From Catonella morbi ATCC 51271 (GTDB lineage Bacteria > Bacillota > Clostridia > Lachnospirales > Lachnospiraceae): a DNA stretch of 64,000 nt. This document shows positions 44,301-52,451 of the stretch, piece by piece. How positions within the stretch are numbered: the first letter of the stretch is position 1; each line of letters opens with the position of its first letter. The stretch is from assembly GCF_000160035.2 (NCBI RefSeq), contig NZ_KI535366.1, positions 668,112 to 732,111 on the forward strand. The letters are read 5' to 3'. A program made the position numbers and the translations under genes. The notes under the pieces were generated by a model. That model made no database searches. It saw nothing but the letters and a program-made list of their open reading frames with translations, and was not told the DNA's origin.

Positions 44301-45713
44301 TTAGAACCTGAAATACAGGAATGGATTATATGTCGCAGCAACCAAATAAGCTACGCAAATTCCAAAAATTATTTCCAATACAGCTATATTTACAAATTTA
44401 ACGGCTGTATTTCTTGTAGCAGCAAACTTTTCAATACATTTTTTAGGTAAATCCGTACTTGTAATAGCGAGAATTACAAGCAAAATCAGATTATTAAGTA
44501 ATAGGTAAATAAACTCAGTATTTACAAGCTCATAACCGCCCAGTCCGAACATTCCTGCTATGAAGTCCGCTCCCTTTTTAAATGAGTCAAAGGAGAACAG
44601 TACCCAGCCTATAATTACAAGTAACATGGTGTAAATATGTCTCACAAGCTTAGGCATTTTCTCTATCCATTTTAACAGGAAAACTTTTTCCAAAATCAGG
44701 ATTACTCCATAGTAAAGTCCCCAGGCTACAAAGTTCCAGCTTGCTCCATGCCAAAATCCCGTAAGCATCCAGACTATTATTATATTTCTGATCTGCTTGC
44801 CAAGTCCGGCTCTGTTTCCTCCGAGCGGAATGTATACATATTCCTTAAACCAGGTAGAAAGTGAAATATGCCATCTTCTCCAGAACTCGGTTATGGACTT
44901 TGCCATATACGGATAGTTAAAGTTCTCATCAAAATGGAAACCGAGCATAAGTCCCATACCTATAGCCATATCCGAATAACCTGAAAAGTCAAAGTAAATC
45001 TGGAAGGTATAGGCAAGGATTCCAAGCCAGAAACTTCCCACCGACATTTCAGAAACTGTAAGGGCATTTACGCTGTCCCAAAGAAGTCCTGCGTTGTTTG
45101 CAAGCAATACTTTTTTACCCATACCAAAGATAAAACGGCTGATACCTCTTGCAAAATCCGCTCTGTTTTCTACTCTCCCCTTCATCTCTTCCGCAACTGT
45201 ACGATATCTTACGATAGGTCCGGCTATTAACTGCGGAAAAAGGGTTACATAGGTCCCGAAATCAAGGATGTTCTTTTGTACCTTGGTATCTCCTCTGTAC
45301 ACATCTATTACATAGGAAAGACTCTGAAAGGTATAAAATGAAATTCCTATCGGAAGAGCAAGCTTAATTGCTGCTATTCCCGCCCCCGTAAGCGAATTAA
45401 CCGTATTTATGGTAAAATCTGCATACTTAAAAAAGCCAAGCAACAAAAGATTGATTGCTACAGCGGCTGCCAGCGAGACTTTGGCTCCGTTTTTTTTGCC
45501 TGCCGATATCTGTTTATCTATAATTATACCAAATACATAGTCTACAGCTATAGTAAAGCACATCAGCAAAATATATACAGGCTCTCCCCAAGCATAGAAA
45601 AGTATGCTTGACAAAAACAAAACAAGATTCCTTATACGCTTAGGCACTATGAAATAAATTGCCAGTACCAGTGGCAGGAATCTTGTAATAAACAAAATAC
45701 TTGAAAAAACCAT
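44301..45713 (-). CDS. MBOAT family O-acyltransferase (AlgI/DltB-like)
   Basis: The protein has 470 residues and about ten to twelve transmembrane segments. It moves acyl groups across the membrane to an extracellular acceptor. The NYPYMAKSITEFWRRWHISLS block and the catalytic-histidine motif in LTGFWHGASWNFVAWG are diagnostic. GGAGTAATACCC precedes the ATG. It is the first gene of a five-gene operon running to 40048. Confidence 0.93.
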   Translation of the reverse strand: MVFSSILFITRFLPLVLAIYFIVPKRIRNLVLFLSSILFYAWGEPVYILLMCFTIAVDYVFGIIIDKQISAGKKNGAKVSLAAAVAINLLLLGFFKYADFTINTVNSLTGAGIAAIKLALPIGISFYTFQSLSYVIDVYRGDTKVQKNILDFGTYVTLFPQLIAGPIVRYRTVAEEMKGRVENRADFARGISRFIFGMGKKVLLANNAGLLWDSVNALTVSEMSVGSFWLGILAYTFQIYFDFSGYSDMAIGMGLMLGFHFDENFNYPYMAKSITEFWRRWHISLSTWFKEYVYIPLGGNRAGLGKQIRNIIIVWMLTGFWHGASWNFVAWGLYYGVILILEKVFLLKWIEKMPKLVRHIYTMLLVIIGWVLFSFDSFKKGADFIAGMFGLGGYELVNTEFIYLLLNNLILLVILAITSTDLPKKCIEKFAATRNTAVKFVNIAVLEIIFGICVAYLVAATYNPFLYFRF

Positions 45714-45748
45714 GGGTATTACTCCTTTTTACTCTGATAAGCACCCAT

Positions 45749-45777
45749 ATCATACCATATTTACCGTAAAAATGAAA
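45749..45777 (-). promoter_or_regulatory. Candidate promoter of the MBOAT operon
   Basis: Minus strand TTTCAT (45777-45772), 17 bases, TATGAT (45754-45749). The -35 is weak; placement 36 bases before the ATG is plausible. Confidence 0.4.
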
Positions 45778-45797
45778 GATATTACGTGGGAAATTTT

Positions 45798-45834
45798 GTT
45801 TAATAGGAAATTTCAAAGAAATTTCCTATTAAAC
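45798..45834. repeat. Module-B hairpin repeat copy
   Basis: GTTTAATAGGAAATTTC and its inverse enclose a 3-5 base loop (perfect 16-bp stem). It abuts the T-run of the terminator that the IS element split. Confidence 0.85.
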
Positions 45835-45861
45835 AAAAAAAAGGATTGCAAGAGGCTAAAC
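45833..45861 (-). terminator. Distal half of an IS-split terminator
   Basis: The minus strand CTCTTGCAATCC followed by eight Ts is the 3' arm and tail of the terminator of the 47667-49637 gene. Its 5' arm (GGATTGTGAGAG) lies at 47591-47603 on the other side of the IS. Confidence 0.75.
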
Positions 45862-45940
45862 TGAACTGCTTCCCGTCAAGTAGACAATTAAAAAAATAAA
45901 AATTTTCTGCCATCAGATAGTTTTAATCTGGTGGCAGTTT

Positions 45941-46873
45941 TTATGCTGCCGCCAGATATTGTTCGTGCTTCTCGAATGGAGTTAAAATTCCCAGTTTTCG
46001 TTGTAACCGTCTGGTGTTGTAGTATTCAATGTAATCCTCTATCATTTTCACAAGAGAATCTCTGACTGTAAACCGATTGCCATAATACCGCTCACGTTTC
46101 AAAATGCCCCAGAATCCTTCCATCGGGCCATTATCGATGCATTTGGCTATTCTGGACATACTTTGTGTCATACCCGCAGCCTCAAGCTTGGCATGAAAGT
46201 TCCGATTGGTATATTGAAATCCTCGATCAGAATGACACATAGGTGTTGCTCCCGGATTGGAAACAATCGCCTTATCAAACGTATTGAAGACCAGACGATT
46301 GTCGTTATGGTCACTGATCACATATGCGACAATCCGCCGGTCATAGAGATCAAGTATCGCGCTAAGATACACTTTATGCTTGTCATTGTTCTCATCATAC
46401 CATTTGAATTCTGTGACGTCCGTCAACCATTTCTGATTTGGAGCTTCCGCTGTGAAATTTCTGTTCAATATGTTATCCGCAATAAACTGGGGATTTATCG
46501 CCTGTCTTGTACATCCGTTATTGGAATACTTGATCGTGGACTTAATCCCTTTCTTACGGCAGATCCGAAGCACTCGTTTATCATTTGTCTTGATTCCGTG
46601 ATAACGTTCCAGATCATCCCGTATTCTGCGATAGCCCTTATCAGGGCTGGCCATATGGATTTTTTCGATTTCATCAGCAATGTATTCATTTGCTGCTTCA
46701 TAAGCAGGTTTCTCTCTGTGAAGCCATTTGTAGTATGCCGCACGGCTTACAGATCCCAGTTTGCAGAGCGCACTAATCGGATAACCATGCTCTTCGTGTT
46801 CTTCTTTGATTGCCTGATAGACCTGTCCGTGTCTGACCAGGCTTAGCCCCGCCTCCTCTCTATCTTGTCGAGT
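45941..46873 (-). CDS. IS3 family transposase OrfB (DDE integrase domain), read by -1 frameshift
   Basis: The frame runs open from the slippery A-AAA-AAA at 46879-46873 to the stop at 45941 (310 residues after the shift). There is no good independent start before 46654. It has an HTH_21-like segment, then the rve catalytic core with Asp in WLTDVTEF, Asp in HSDRGFQYT and Glu in NGPMEGFWGILKRE. The fusion to OrfA would be about 526 residues. No stop codons or frameshifts interrupt it beyond the programmed site. Confidence 0.9.
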   Translation of the reverse strand, partial: TRQDREEAGLSLVRHGQVYQAIKEEHEEHGYPISALCKLGSVSRAAYYKWLHREKPAYEAANEYIADEIEKIHMASPDKGYRRIRDDLERYHGIKTNDKRVLRICRKKGIKSTIKYSNNGCTRQAINPQFIADNILNRNFTAEAPNQKWLTDVTEFKWYDENNDKHKVYLSAILDLYDRRIVAYVISDHNDNRLVFNTFDKAIVSNPGATPMCHSDRGFQYTNRNFHAKLEAAGMTQSMSRIAKCIDNGPMEGFWGILKRERYYGNRFTVRDSLVKMIEDYIEYYNTRRLQRKLGILTPFEKHEQYLAAA

Positions 46874-47520
46874 TTTTTTAAGAAAGATGCCTCCATTTCG
46901 GCTCGTTCCTTTTCGGCACGCAGAATCTTGTTTTCGGCACGGAGTTTCTCCAACTCAGTCATTTTTTCAACCGGCTTTGGTCGGCCGCGCCTATCCTGGA
47001 GAGCGTTCACTCCACCTGCTTCATACTTTACGATATAGTTTCGTGCCTGCTGATAGGAAATGCCGAATTTAGCTGCTGTTTCAGCATAATTACGGTCATG
47101 TCCAATGCAGTATTGAACGATTTCCACCCTCTCATCGAAGGTTGTTTTTCTTCCCTTGGTCATGATAAATGTTCCTCCTGTCCTGGAAACTTTCAGCTCC
47201 TCATGACTATTATACTTCTTTATCCAGTTTTGTAACTTACTTTTTGATCTGATTCCATAGCGCTGGCAGATTTCCTGTTGGGAACCTTGACCGCAGAGAT
47301 AATCCAATACTGCCTGCTCTTTCAGCTCTTTTGAATACCGTTTATTTACTGTAACAAGAAAGGCTCCTTCACCTTCACTCTTATAAATGCTTATCCATTG
47401 TTGTATGGAGGAGAGACTGATTCCCAATCTGACAGCAGCATGTCGGAGTGATTCTTTACCTTCTAATATCAGATATACTGTCTGTAATTTCTCTGAATGT
47501 GATATCTTGCTTTTAGACAT
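46843..47520 (-). CDS. IS3 family transposase OrfA
   Basis: The protein has 225 residues, a DNA-binding subunit with two or three helix-turn-helix repeats (RHAAVRLGISLSSIQQWI, QQEICQRYGIRSKSKLQNWI, YAETAAKFGISYQQARNYI) and a C-terminal leucine-zipper-like helix (LEKLRAENKILRAEKERAEM). The A7 slippery tract lies nine codons before its stop. It represses or assists the OrfAB transposase as in IS150. Confidence 0.92.
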   Translation of the reverse strand: MSKSKISHSEKLQTVYLILEGKESLRHAAVRLGISLSSIQQWISIYKSEGEGAFLVTVNKRYSKELKEQAVLDYLCGQGSQQEICQRYGIRSKSKLQNWIKKYNSHEELKVSRTGGTFIMTKGRKTTFDERVEIVQYCIGHDRNYAETAAKFGISYQQARNYIVKYEAGGVNALQDRRGRPKPVEKMTELEKLRAENKILRAEKERAEMEASFLKKLDKIERRRG

Positions 47521-47588
47521 AAAATGCTCCCTTCCAGGCAGTAAGAGATTTTATTTTTTCTCTTGTCTACCTAGAAGGGAGCATATCA

Positions 47589-47606
47589 AACTCTCACAAT
47601 CCCTTT
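47589..47606 (-). terminator. Proximal half of the IS-split terminator
   Basis: The minus strand AAAGGGATTGTGAGAG is the 5' arm; with the 3' arm beyond the IS it would form an AAGGGATTG/CAATCCTT hairpin with a T8 tail. Joined at AAC the original loop was about TAAACT. Confidence 0.75.
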
Positions 47607-47666
47607 GAAACTAACTTATATTCAAATTACTCACGAAGTATCCTGTGAATAATTTGGTTTACATTA

Positions 47667-49637
47667 TCAGATACTTTTAGAAGTACCGGTGCTGCTCTTA
47701 CTGCCCTGTTCAGAACCATCATTTTGTCCGGATTTGCTATTATTTTGAGAATTTCCATTTGTTCCGGAGCTGTTGTTCTGATTCGAATTACCCTTTGTCC
47801 CGAAAGAGTTGCTCTGCCCTTCTTTCATTCCATTTCTATTACCTGACGAGTCTGAATTATCCCCCCAATTCCTTGATCCTCCACTAGGTGGTGCTCCCTC
47901 AGGTCTTCCCTGATGCCCACCATCAAAATTTCCTCCATTTCCGTTTGGACCTCCAAAGTTGCCATTTCCATCAGGACCTCCGTTATCGTTCGGACCTCCA
48001 AAGTTATCATTACCACTAGGACCTCCGTTACCGTTTGGTCCTCCGAAGTTGCCATTTCCGCCAGGACCTCCGTTACCGTTTGGGCCTCCAAAGTTGCCGT
48101 TGTTACCATTTATTGAGTTACCCCGGGGACCACCTTCACTTCCACCGGGACCACCATTCATTCCGCTTGAGCTGCTTACAAGCTGGCTGAGTGTTACTTC
48201 TTTAGTTTCAGTTCCTGCAGTTACTGTATATGTTTCACCCTCTACCATGCCTTCTGTACTGATAATAACGCTGTTATACTCTTTTGAAGGTGTATAGCTT
48301 GCCAGTACATTACCTTTTGAATCTGCAATACTTACAGTAGTTCCTGCCGCCTGATTGGATACGCTTACCTGTACAACACCCTGAGTTGAATCAGAACCAA
48401 AACTCTCTGTCATGCTCTGAATCTCAGTAACTATAATTGTTCCGCCTGTAATTGTAGCTGTACCGTTATAATCTATACCTCCGTTACCGCCTTTAGTCGG
48501 ACCGCTTACATAGGTTTCTCCGCCACTTACTGTGAGGTTACCGTTAGAATCTATACCATCTCCTTCCGCATTTACTGTAATTTTACCGCCTGAAATATTA
48601 ATGCTTGCATCCTGTGCCTGCATACTTGCCTTTTCTCCTGTTGTTGAAGAGGCTGTTGCATTGATACCATCATCAGTTGAAACTATGTTTATTTCTCCTC
48701 CTGAAATATTTACATCCTTACCTTCAATACCCTCATTGCTGTTGGTAATATCAATCTTGCCTCCTACGATATCGAGAGTAGTTCCTGAGTGTATACCGTC
48801 ATCTGCCGCATTTATTGTAATAGTGCCGCCTTCAATATATACGAAGCCCTTGCTTGTATCATCGCTGTTTTCAGAGTGTATACCATCTGTTCCCGTCGTA
48901 ATATTAATTGTACCGTCAGCTATTCTTACGCTGTCCTTTCCGCTTATACCTTTCTTGGCAGATGTAATGTCAATATTTCCGCCTGTGATTACAACATCAT
49001 CCTTGCCTACAATGCCATGTGCGGTAGAGCTTATCTTAAGAGAACCGCTTCCGTTTATGGTGAGGTCTCCCTTAGAGAAAATAACACCATCCACATTGTT
49101 GTCATCGGTTGCAACAAAGGTTCCGGAAGTTGTAAGTGTACTGTTAGTACCGTCCTTAAGTGTTACGAAAACCTTGTCAGCTTCTTTTACATATATGGCT
49201 GCACTGCTCTCATTGGTTATTGTCACACCGTCAAGTACGATCTGAACCTTTGCCGTATCTGCAACATTTACAACTATCTGTCCAGAATATGAGCCGGAAA
49301 GTATATAAGTTCCTTCCTTTGTAATTGTATAGGTAGAATCCTTAATTTCACTTAAGTTCACCTTGGTAGCACTTGCTTCATCATAGGAAGCATCTTTATC
49401 GCGGTCTGTAAACATGTCAGATTTTACTTTACCTGTTGTGGTTGTTCCGCTTGAGGTAGTTGAACCTGCAGAACTGTTTGCCAAACTTCCCGAACTTGTG
49501 CTGCTAGTATCCGAGGTTACTGTTGTCACCGTTTTGGTGGTTGCGGTACCGCTATTTGCGGCACCGACTCCGTTACAAGCTGTTACTCCGAGTATAAGTC
49601 CACCTGTTAAAGCTATCATCATTATTTTCTTTTTCAT
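47667..49637 (-). CDS. Carbohydrate-binding domain lipoprotein (Cthe_2159-like)
   Basis: The protein has 656 residues from the ATG at 49637. A lipobox (LGVTAC) at about residues 16-21 gives a lipid-anchored surface protein. Residues about 100-420 form a right-handed beta-helix-like repeat (TINGSGSLKISS, DIVGGKIDITNSNEGIEGKD, INISGGKITVNAEGDGIDSN), the calcium/polygalacturonate-binding family of Cthe_2159. The C-terminal quarter is Gly/Asn/Pro-rich low complexity with four tandem 15-residue units and a Ser/Asn/Gly tail. It follows DUF4956 and VTC-domain genes, a recurring partnership. Confidence 0.8.
   Translation of the reverse strand: MKKKIMMIALTGGLILGVTACNGVGAANSGTATTKTVTTVTSDTSSTSSGSLANSSAGSTTSSGTTTTGKVKSDMFTDRDKDASYDEASATKVNLSEIKDSTYTITKEGTYILSGSYSGQIVVNVADTAKVQIVLDGVTITNESSAAIYVKEADKVFVTLKDGTNSTLTTSGTFVATDDNNVDGVIFSKGDLTINGSGSLKISSTAHGIVGKDDVVITGGNIDITSAKKGISGKDSVRIADGTINITTGTDGIHSENSDDTSKGFVYIEGGTITINAADDGIHSGTTLDIVGGKIDITNSNEGIEGKDVNISGGEINIVSTDDGINATASSTTGEKASMQAQDASINISGGKITVNAEGDGIDSNGNLTVSGGETYVSGPTKGGNGGIDYNGTATITGGTIIVTEIQSMTESFGSDSTQGVVQVSVSNQAAGTTVSIADSKGNVLASYTPSKEYNSVIISTEGMVEGETYTVTAGTETKEVTLSQLVSSSSGMNGGPGGSEGGPRGNSINGNNGNFGGPNGNGGPGGNGNFGGPNGNGGPSGNDNFGGPNDNGGPDGNGNFGGPNGNGGNFDGGHQGRPEGAPPSGGSRNWGDNSDSSGNRNGMKEGQSNSFGTKGNSNQNNSSGTNGNSQNNSKSGQNDGSEQGSKSSTGTSKSI
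47916..48095 (-). repeat. Four tandem 45-bp coding repeats
   Basis: Units encode NFGGPNGNGGPGGNG and close variants (PSGND, PDGNG and NFDGG endings). The DNA is highly similar between units, so copy number may vary by slippage. Confidence 0.85.
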
Positions 49638-49672
49638 AATCTTCATTTCCTTTCTTTATTGTTTAATTATGG

Positions 49673-50365
49673 TTAAAGTTCTTCGCCGCCCATTCCCGGG
49701 CGATTGAGGCGAATTTCCAGGTTACCGTTTTTACATCTCAGTTCATCTATAAATTCTTTTTCTATTCCCTCCTTTTTTAAGGTAACATCATAATTTAACT
49801 TAAATAAGCTGCCCATATTGGTAGTCTTTACACCTAAAAGTCTGGCATCCTTTGTATACTTGCCTAAAGTTTCGGTAAATACATCTGTGTAATCAAGATT
49901 CTCAGGTATTGTAATAGTAAGGCTCTTCTGTAAACTTGCTCCTCCAATCAGTCCTAAACCGAATTTATTATAAATAAGGGTTACAATTCCCATAATAAGT
50001 GCAAATGCTGCGGCATATCCTACATATCCCATACCTGCCGCAAGTCCTGTAGTCATCGCCAGGAAGATAGCTCCTATTTCCTTTGCCGTACCGGGAACTG
50101 AACGAAACCTTACGAGACCGAAGGTGCCGGCTACTGCAACTCCCGCTCCTACATTTCCGTTTACAAGAAGTATAACCATACTTACTACTGCCGGAAGCAT
50201 TGCAAGTGTTATTACAAAACTCTGTGTATATCTGCTTCTGTAAGTGTATACCAGTGCCAAAAATATACCTATCGCAAGTGCTGCTCCTATGCAGATAAGC
50301 ACCGTAATTGGTGAAACTGCTGTGGTTGTTGTGCCACTGCTAAAAATACTGCTAAATATATCCAT
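49673..50365 (-). CDS. DUF4956 membrane protein
   Basis: The protein has 230 residues with four hydrophobic segments (about 17-38, 47-68, 79-110 and 116-137), followed by a cytoplasmic domain of about 90 residues. GTFGLVRFRSVPGTAKEIGAIF is a typical block of DUF4956. Its start overlaps the VTC gene stop by 14 bases. In many Gram-positive genomes this protein pairs with VTC-domain polyphosphate polymerases; the role is unproven. Confidence 0.85.
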   Translation of the reverse strand: MDIFSSIFSSGTTTTAVSPITVLICIGAALAIGIFLALVYTYRSRYTQSFVITLAMLPAVVSMVILLVNGNVGAGVAVAGTFGLVRFRSVPGTAKEIGAIFLAMTTGLAAGMGYVGYAAAFALIMGIVTLIYNKFGLGLIGGASLQKSLTITIPENLDYTDVFTETLGKYTKDARLLGVKTTNMGSLFKLNYDVTLKKEGIEKEFIDELRCKNGNLEIRLNRPGMGGEEL

Positions 50366-51119
50366 ATTCCAACCTCTCTTTCAAATTTTCTTCTTTAGTA
50401 AATACCGGGATTCTTGTAAATAACCATCTTTTATTTTTCAAAATCTCTGTGTATGCATTACCGTATTTTGAAAATGAAACTTTATAAATACCGTATTTAC
50501 TCAGAACCTCCACTAACCACAACGGAAAAGTATCCGCTGATTTTATTTCCAGTAAGGCTTCACCGTCTTCAAGTATCGGTTTACCATAGACTTCATTAGT
50601 CAGGCTTAAATTATCTTCTCTCCAAAGTATGTTTTCGTCGAAAGTCATTCGAAAATCAGGATTTTCTTTGTCTAAATAAGCCTGACGATCGTAGCTAAGA
50701 AATACTTTCGGTTCTATCTCCTTATAAAAATCTAGGAAATAATCTATTTCTCTGCCTATCTGGCTTTCTTTTCTAAGCTTCTTTCCGTTGCAAAGGTAAT
50801 TCATTGCTTCTTTTTCTTTAGCTTCTATCCTCCTTTTGTATACTATTCCATCAAATTTCTTTTTAAGTTCTATGAATACCTTATCTTCTTCATTTACCTT
50901 TTTATAACTTCTTACCCTTAATTTCTCTTTATAAATTGGTTTATCAAGAGAATTTCTTATGAGTAAAAAATCAGGTCTGTCAAAGTAGATATTTCTGATT
51001 GTGCTGTTGCCATAGCTGTCTGCCTTCATATAAGGCTTCATTGCTTCATATATGGCTTCTCTTTGTTCTTTATTTAACAAATACTTAATTTCAAACCTTT
51101 GAAATGTACCTGATCCCAT
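50352..51119 (-). CDS. VTC-domain polyphosphate polymerase-like protein
   Basis: The protein has 255 residues from the ATG at 51119 (GGAGG 7 bases upstream). It has the triphosphate-tunnel fold of VTC4: RFEIKYLLNKEQ, IRNIYFDRPDF, KLRVRSYKK, VFIELKKKFDGIVYKRR and LSYDRQAYL supply the basic and Glu residues lining the tunnel. It likely polymerises polyphosphate from NTP, with DUF4956 as membrane partner. Confidence 0.85.
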   Translation of the reverse strand: MGSGTFQRFEIKYLLNKEQREAIYEAMKPYMKADSYGNSTIRNIYFDRPDFLLIRNSLDKPIYKEKLRVRSYKKVNEEDKVFIELKKKFDGIVYKRRIEAKEKEAMNYLCNGKKLRKESQIGREIDYFLDFYKEIEPKVFLSYDRQAYLDKENPDFRMTFDENILWREDNLSLTNEVYGKPILEDGEALLEIKSADTFPLWLVEVLSKYGIYKVSFSKYGNAYTEILKNKRWLFTRIPVFTKEENLKERLEYGYI

Positions 51120-51137
51120 AAGTTTTCCTCCTTTCAT

Positions 51138-51437
51138 TAGTTGTTCTTTTTTTGTGTGATTTATTTTATGAGCATATAATAAATGATGAAACTTAAACGA
51201 AACTTAAAGGTTGAAAAATATTTTTAAAAAGAAAAAAGCGCCTTACATTTTGAGGCCCCCTTAAAATACATACATACCACTTATTTTTTGAACTACTTCA
51301 AAGTCACTTCAAAGTCAACTTCAAAGTCACTTCAAACAAACTTCAATTTAGTTTGAAGTAATTTCCTACCGCGAGCTGCGCATCCCTCAGAGAGATTTTT
51401 GTTTAATAGGAAATTTCACAGAAATTTCCTATTAAAC
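51138..51437. repeat. Gene-free stretch with tandem repeats and partial hairpin repeat
   Basis: There is no ORF of note. Three units of ACTTCAAAGTC (51295-51328) plus a shorter unit and an inverted AGTTTGAAGT (51350-51359) form a tandem array. A 5'-truncated copy of the bipartite repeat (GCGAGCTGCGCATC... plus module B) occupies 51364-51440. A copy of a terminator arm (AAAAGCGCCTTACATTT) lies at 51236-51251 and again at 51438. Confidence 0.75.
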
Positions 51438-51466
51438 AAAAAAGCGCCTTACATTTCTGTAAAACG
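51438..51466 (-). terminator. Terminator of the DUF4300 gene
   Basis: Minus strand AGCGTTTTACA/TGTAAGGCGCT (11 bp with two G-U pairs) around GAAA is followed by six Ts. Confidence 0.85.
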
Positions 51467-51483
51467 CTATAATTATCAGATAT

Positions 51484-52425
51484 CTATTTAACTTCAACCA
51501 TTTTATTGTTATCCATTACAAAAGGTTTTGCCAGGCCTTCTCCTGTATAGTCTGCATATTTTCCCTGAAGATACTTATAACATTCTTCTTTACTTGCAAA
51601 TTTAATTGCCTGATAAGGCTCTTCAAAGGTTAGCTTTTCTACAAATAAAAATCCTTCTTTGTCAGGAACCATAACTCCGACATGCCCTACAAAAAGATAT
51701 TCTCCGTCAAGATTATCGTGTAAGACTACAGAAAGCATCCTTGCATTCTCGTCAAACTTGATATTTTCAAAGTATTTCTCCATATTTTTGGCATGCACTT
51801 TAACATCTTCGGTTGCTTCGGTCTTTACCCTTGAAAATAATACATTAAATGCTTCCTTATCTTTGGCATTCAATAACTTTCCTTTATCAATAGAGTCATT
51901 ATCTAAAAACAAGAGTTCACTGTCACTTTTTATACTAGGGACTTTAATATTGTTTTTAAGTAAGAAGAAACTGTTAAGCCTGCAGTTAGTTCCGACAAAA
52001 TCACCCTTCTTTTCTTTCCACAAGTTACTGATTTTCTCTACATCATATTCAGTTGTACCGAATTTTGTAAAATCTCCCTGTAAGCCAACGCTACCTACAA
52101 TTTCATTATATTCATTTACTTGCTTCATGTAGTTTTCTACGCTGTCTTTATCCAACTGAGCCTCCAGCAAAGCCTTAACTTCTTCCGCACTTTCTTTACC
52201 GGCCATATTTGAATATGTCGGCTCTTCTTTGCTCACCTCATTCGAAGTTTTTGAGGATGCCTCCTTAGAAACCCCTTGTGAGGTCCTCCGGGAAGATTCC
52301 TGAGATGTTACTTTCGATACTTCCTTTGATATCTCTTTTTTCTCCTGCCCGCTGCCGCAGGCTGTTATTCCAAATGCCAGCGCGGCACATAGGCAGAGTG
52401 TAATGATTTTATTATATTTTTTCAT
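51484..52425 (-). CDS. DUF4300-family lipoprotein
   Basis: The protein has 313 residues. A signal sequence ends in a lipobox (FGITACGSG, Cys near residue 23), giving a membrane-anchored lipoprotein. After a Ser/Glu-rich linker, the domain begins TYSNMAGKESAEEVKALL and contains VGTNCRLNSFFLLKN, characteristic of DUF4300 proteins of streptococci and Lachnospiraceae. The function is unknown. It has a repeat-borne promoter and its own terminator. Confidence 0.8.
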   Translation of the reverse strand: MKKYNKIITLCLCAALAFGITACGSGQEKKEISKEVSKVTSQESSRRTSQGVSKEASSKTSNEVSKEEPTYSNMAGKESAEEVKALLEAQLDKDSVENYMKQVNEYNEIVGSVGLQGDFTKFGTTEYDVEKISNLWKEKKGDFVGTNCRLNSFFLLKNNIKVPSIKSDSELLFLDNDSIDKGKLLNAKDKEAFNVLFSRVKTEATEDVKVHAKNMEKYFENIKFDENARMLSVVLHDNLDGEYLFVGHVGVMVPDKEGFLFVEKLTFEEPYQAIKFASKEECYKYLQGKYADYTGEGLAKPFVMDNNKMVEVK

Positions 52426-52451
52426 AAAATTCTCCTTTTAATTGGTAATAT

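Larger units (their letters stand above)
45862..47588 (-). mobile_element. IS3-family (IS150-like) insertion sequence
   Basis: The element is 1,727 bp. Imperfect 40-bp terminal inverted repeats begin TGAACTGCTTCCCGTC (left) and TGATATGCTCCCTTCT (right, complement), both continuing to GTAGACAA and an AAAAAATAAAA stretch without gaps. The 3-bp target duplication AAC flanks it (45859-45861 and 47589-47591). It encodes orfA and orfB with a -1 slippery site, both apparently intact, so it may be active. Confidence 0.93.

Noticed and set aside
47825-49292. Long plus- and minus-strand frames over the Gly-rich and beta-helix parts of the lipoprotein gene.
   Set aside because: Produced by repetitive codons in the real gene; sequences are low complexity with no start signals.
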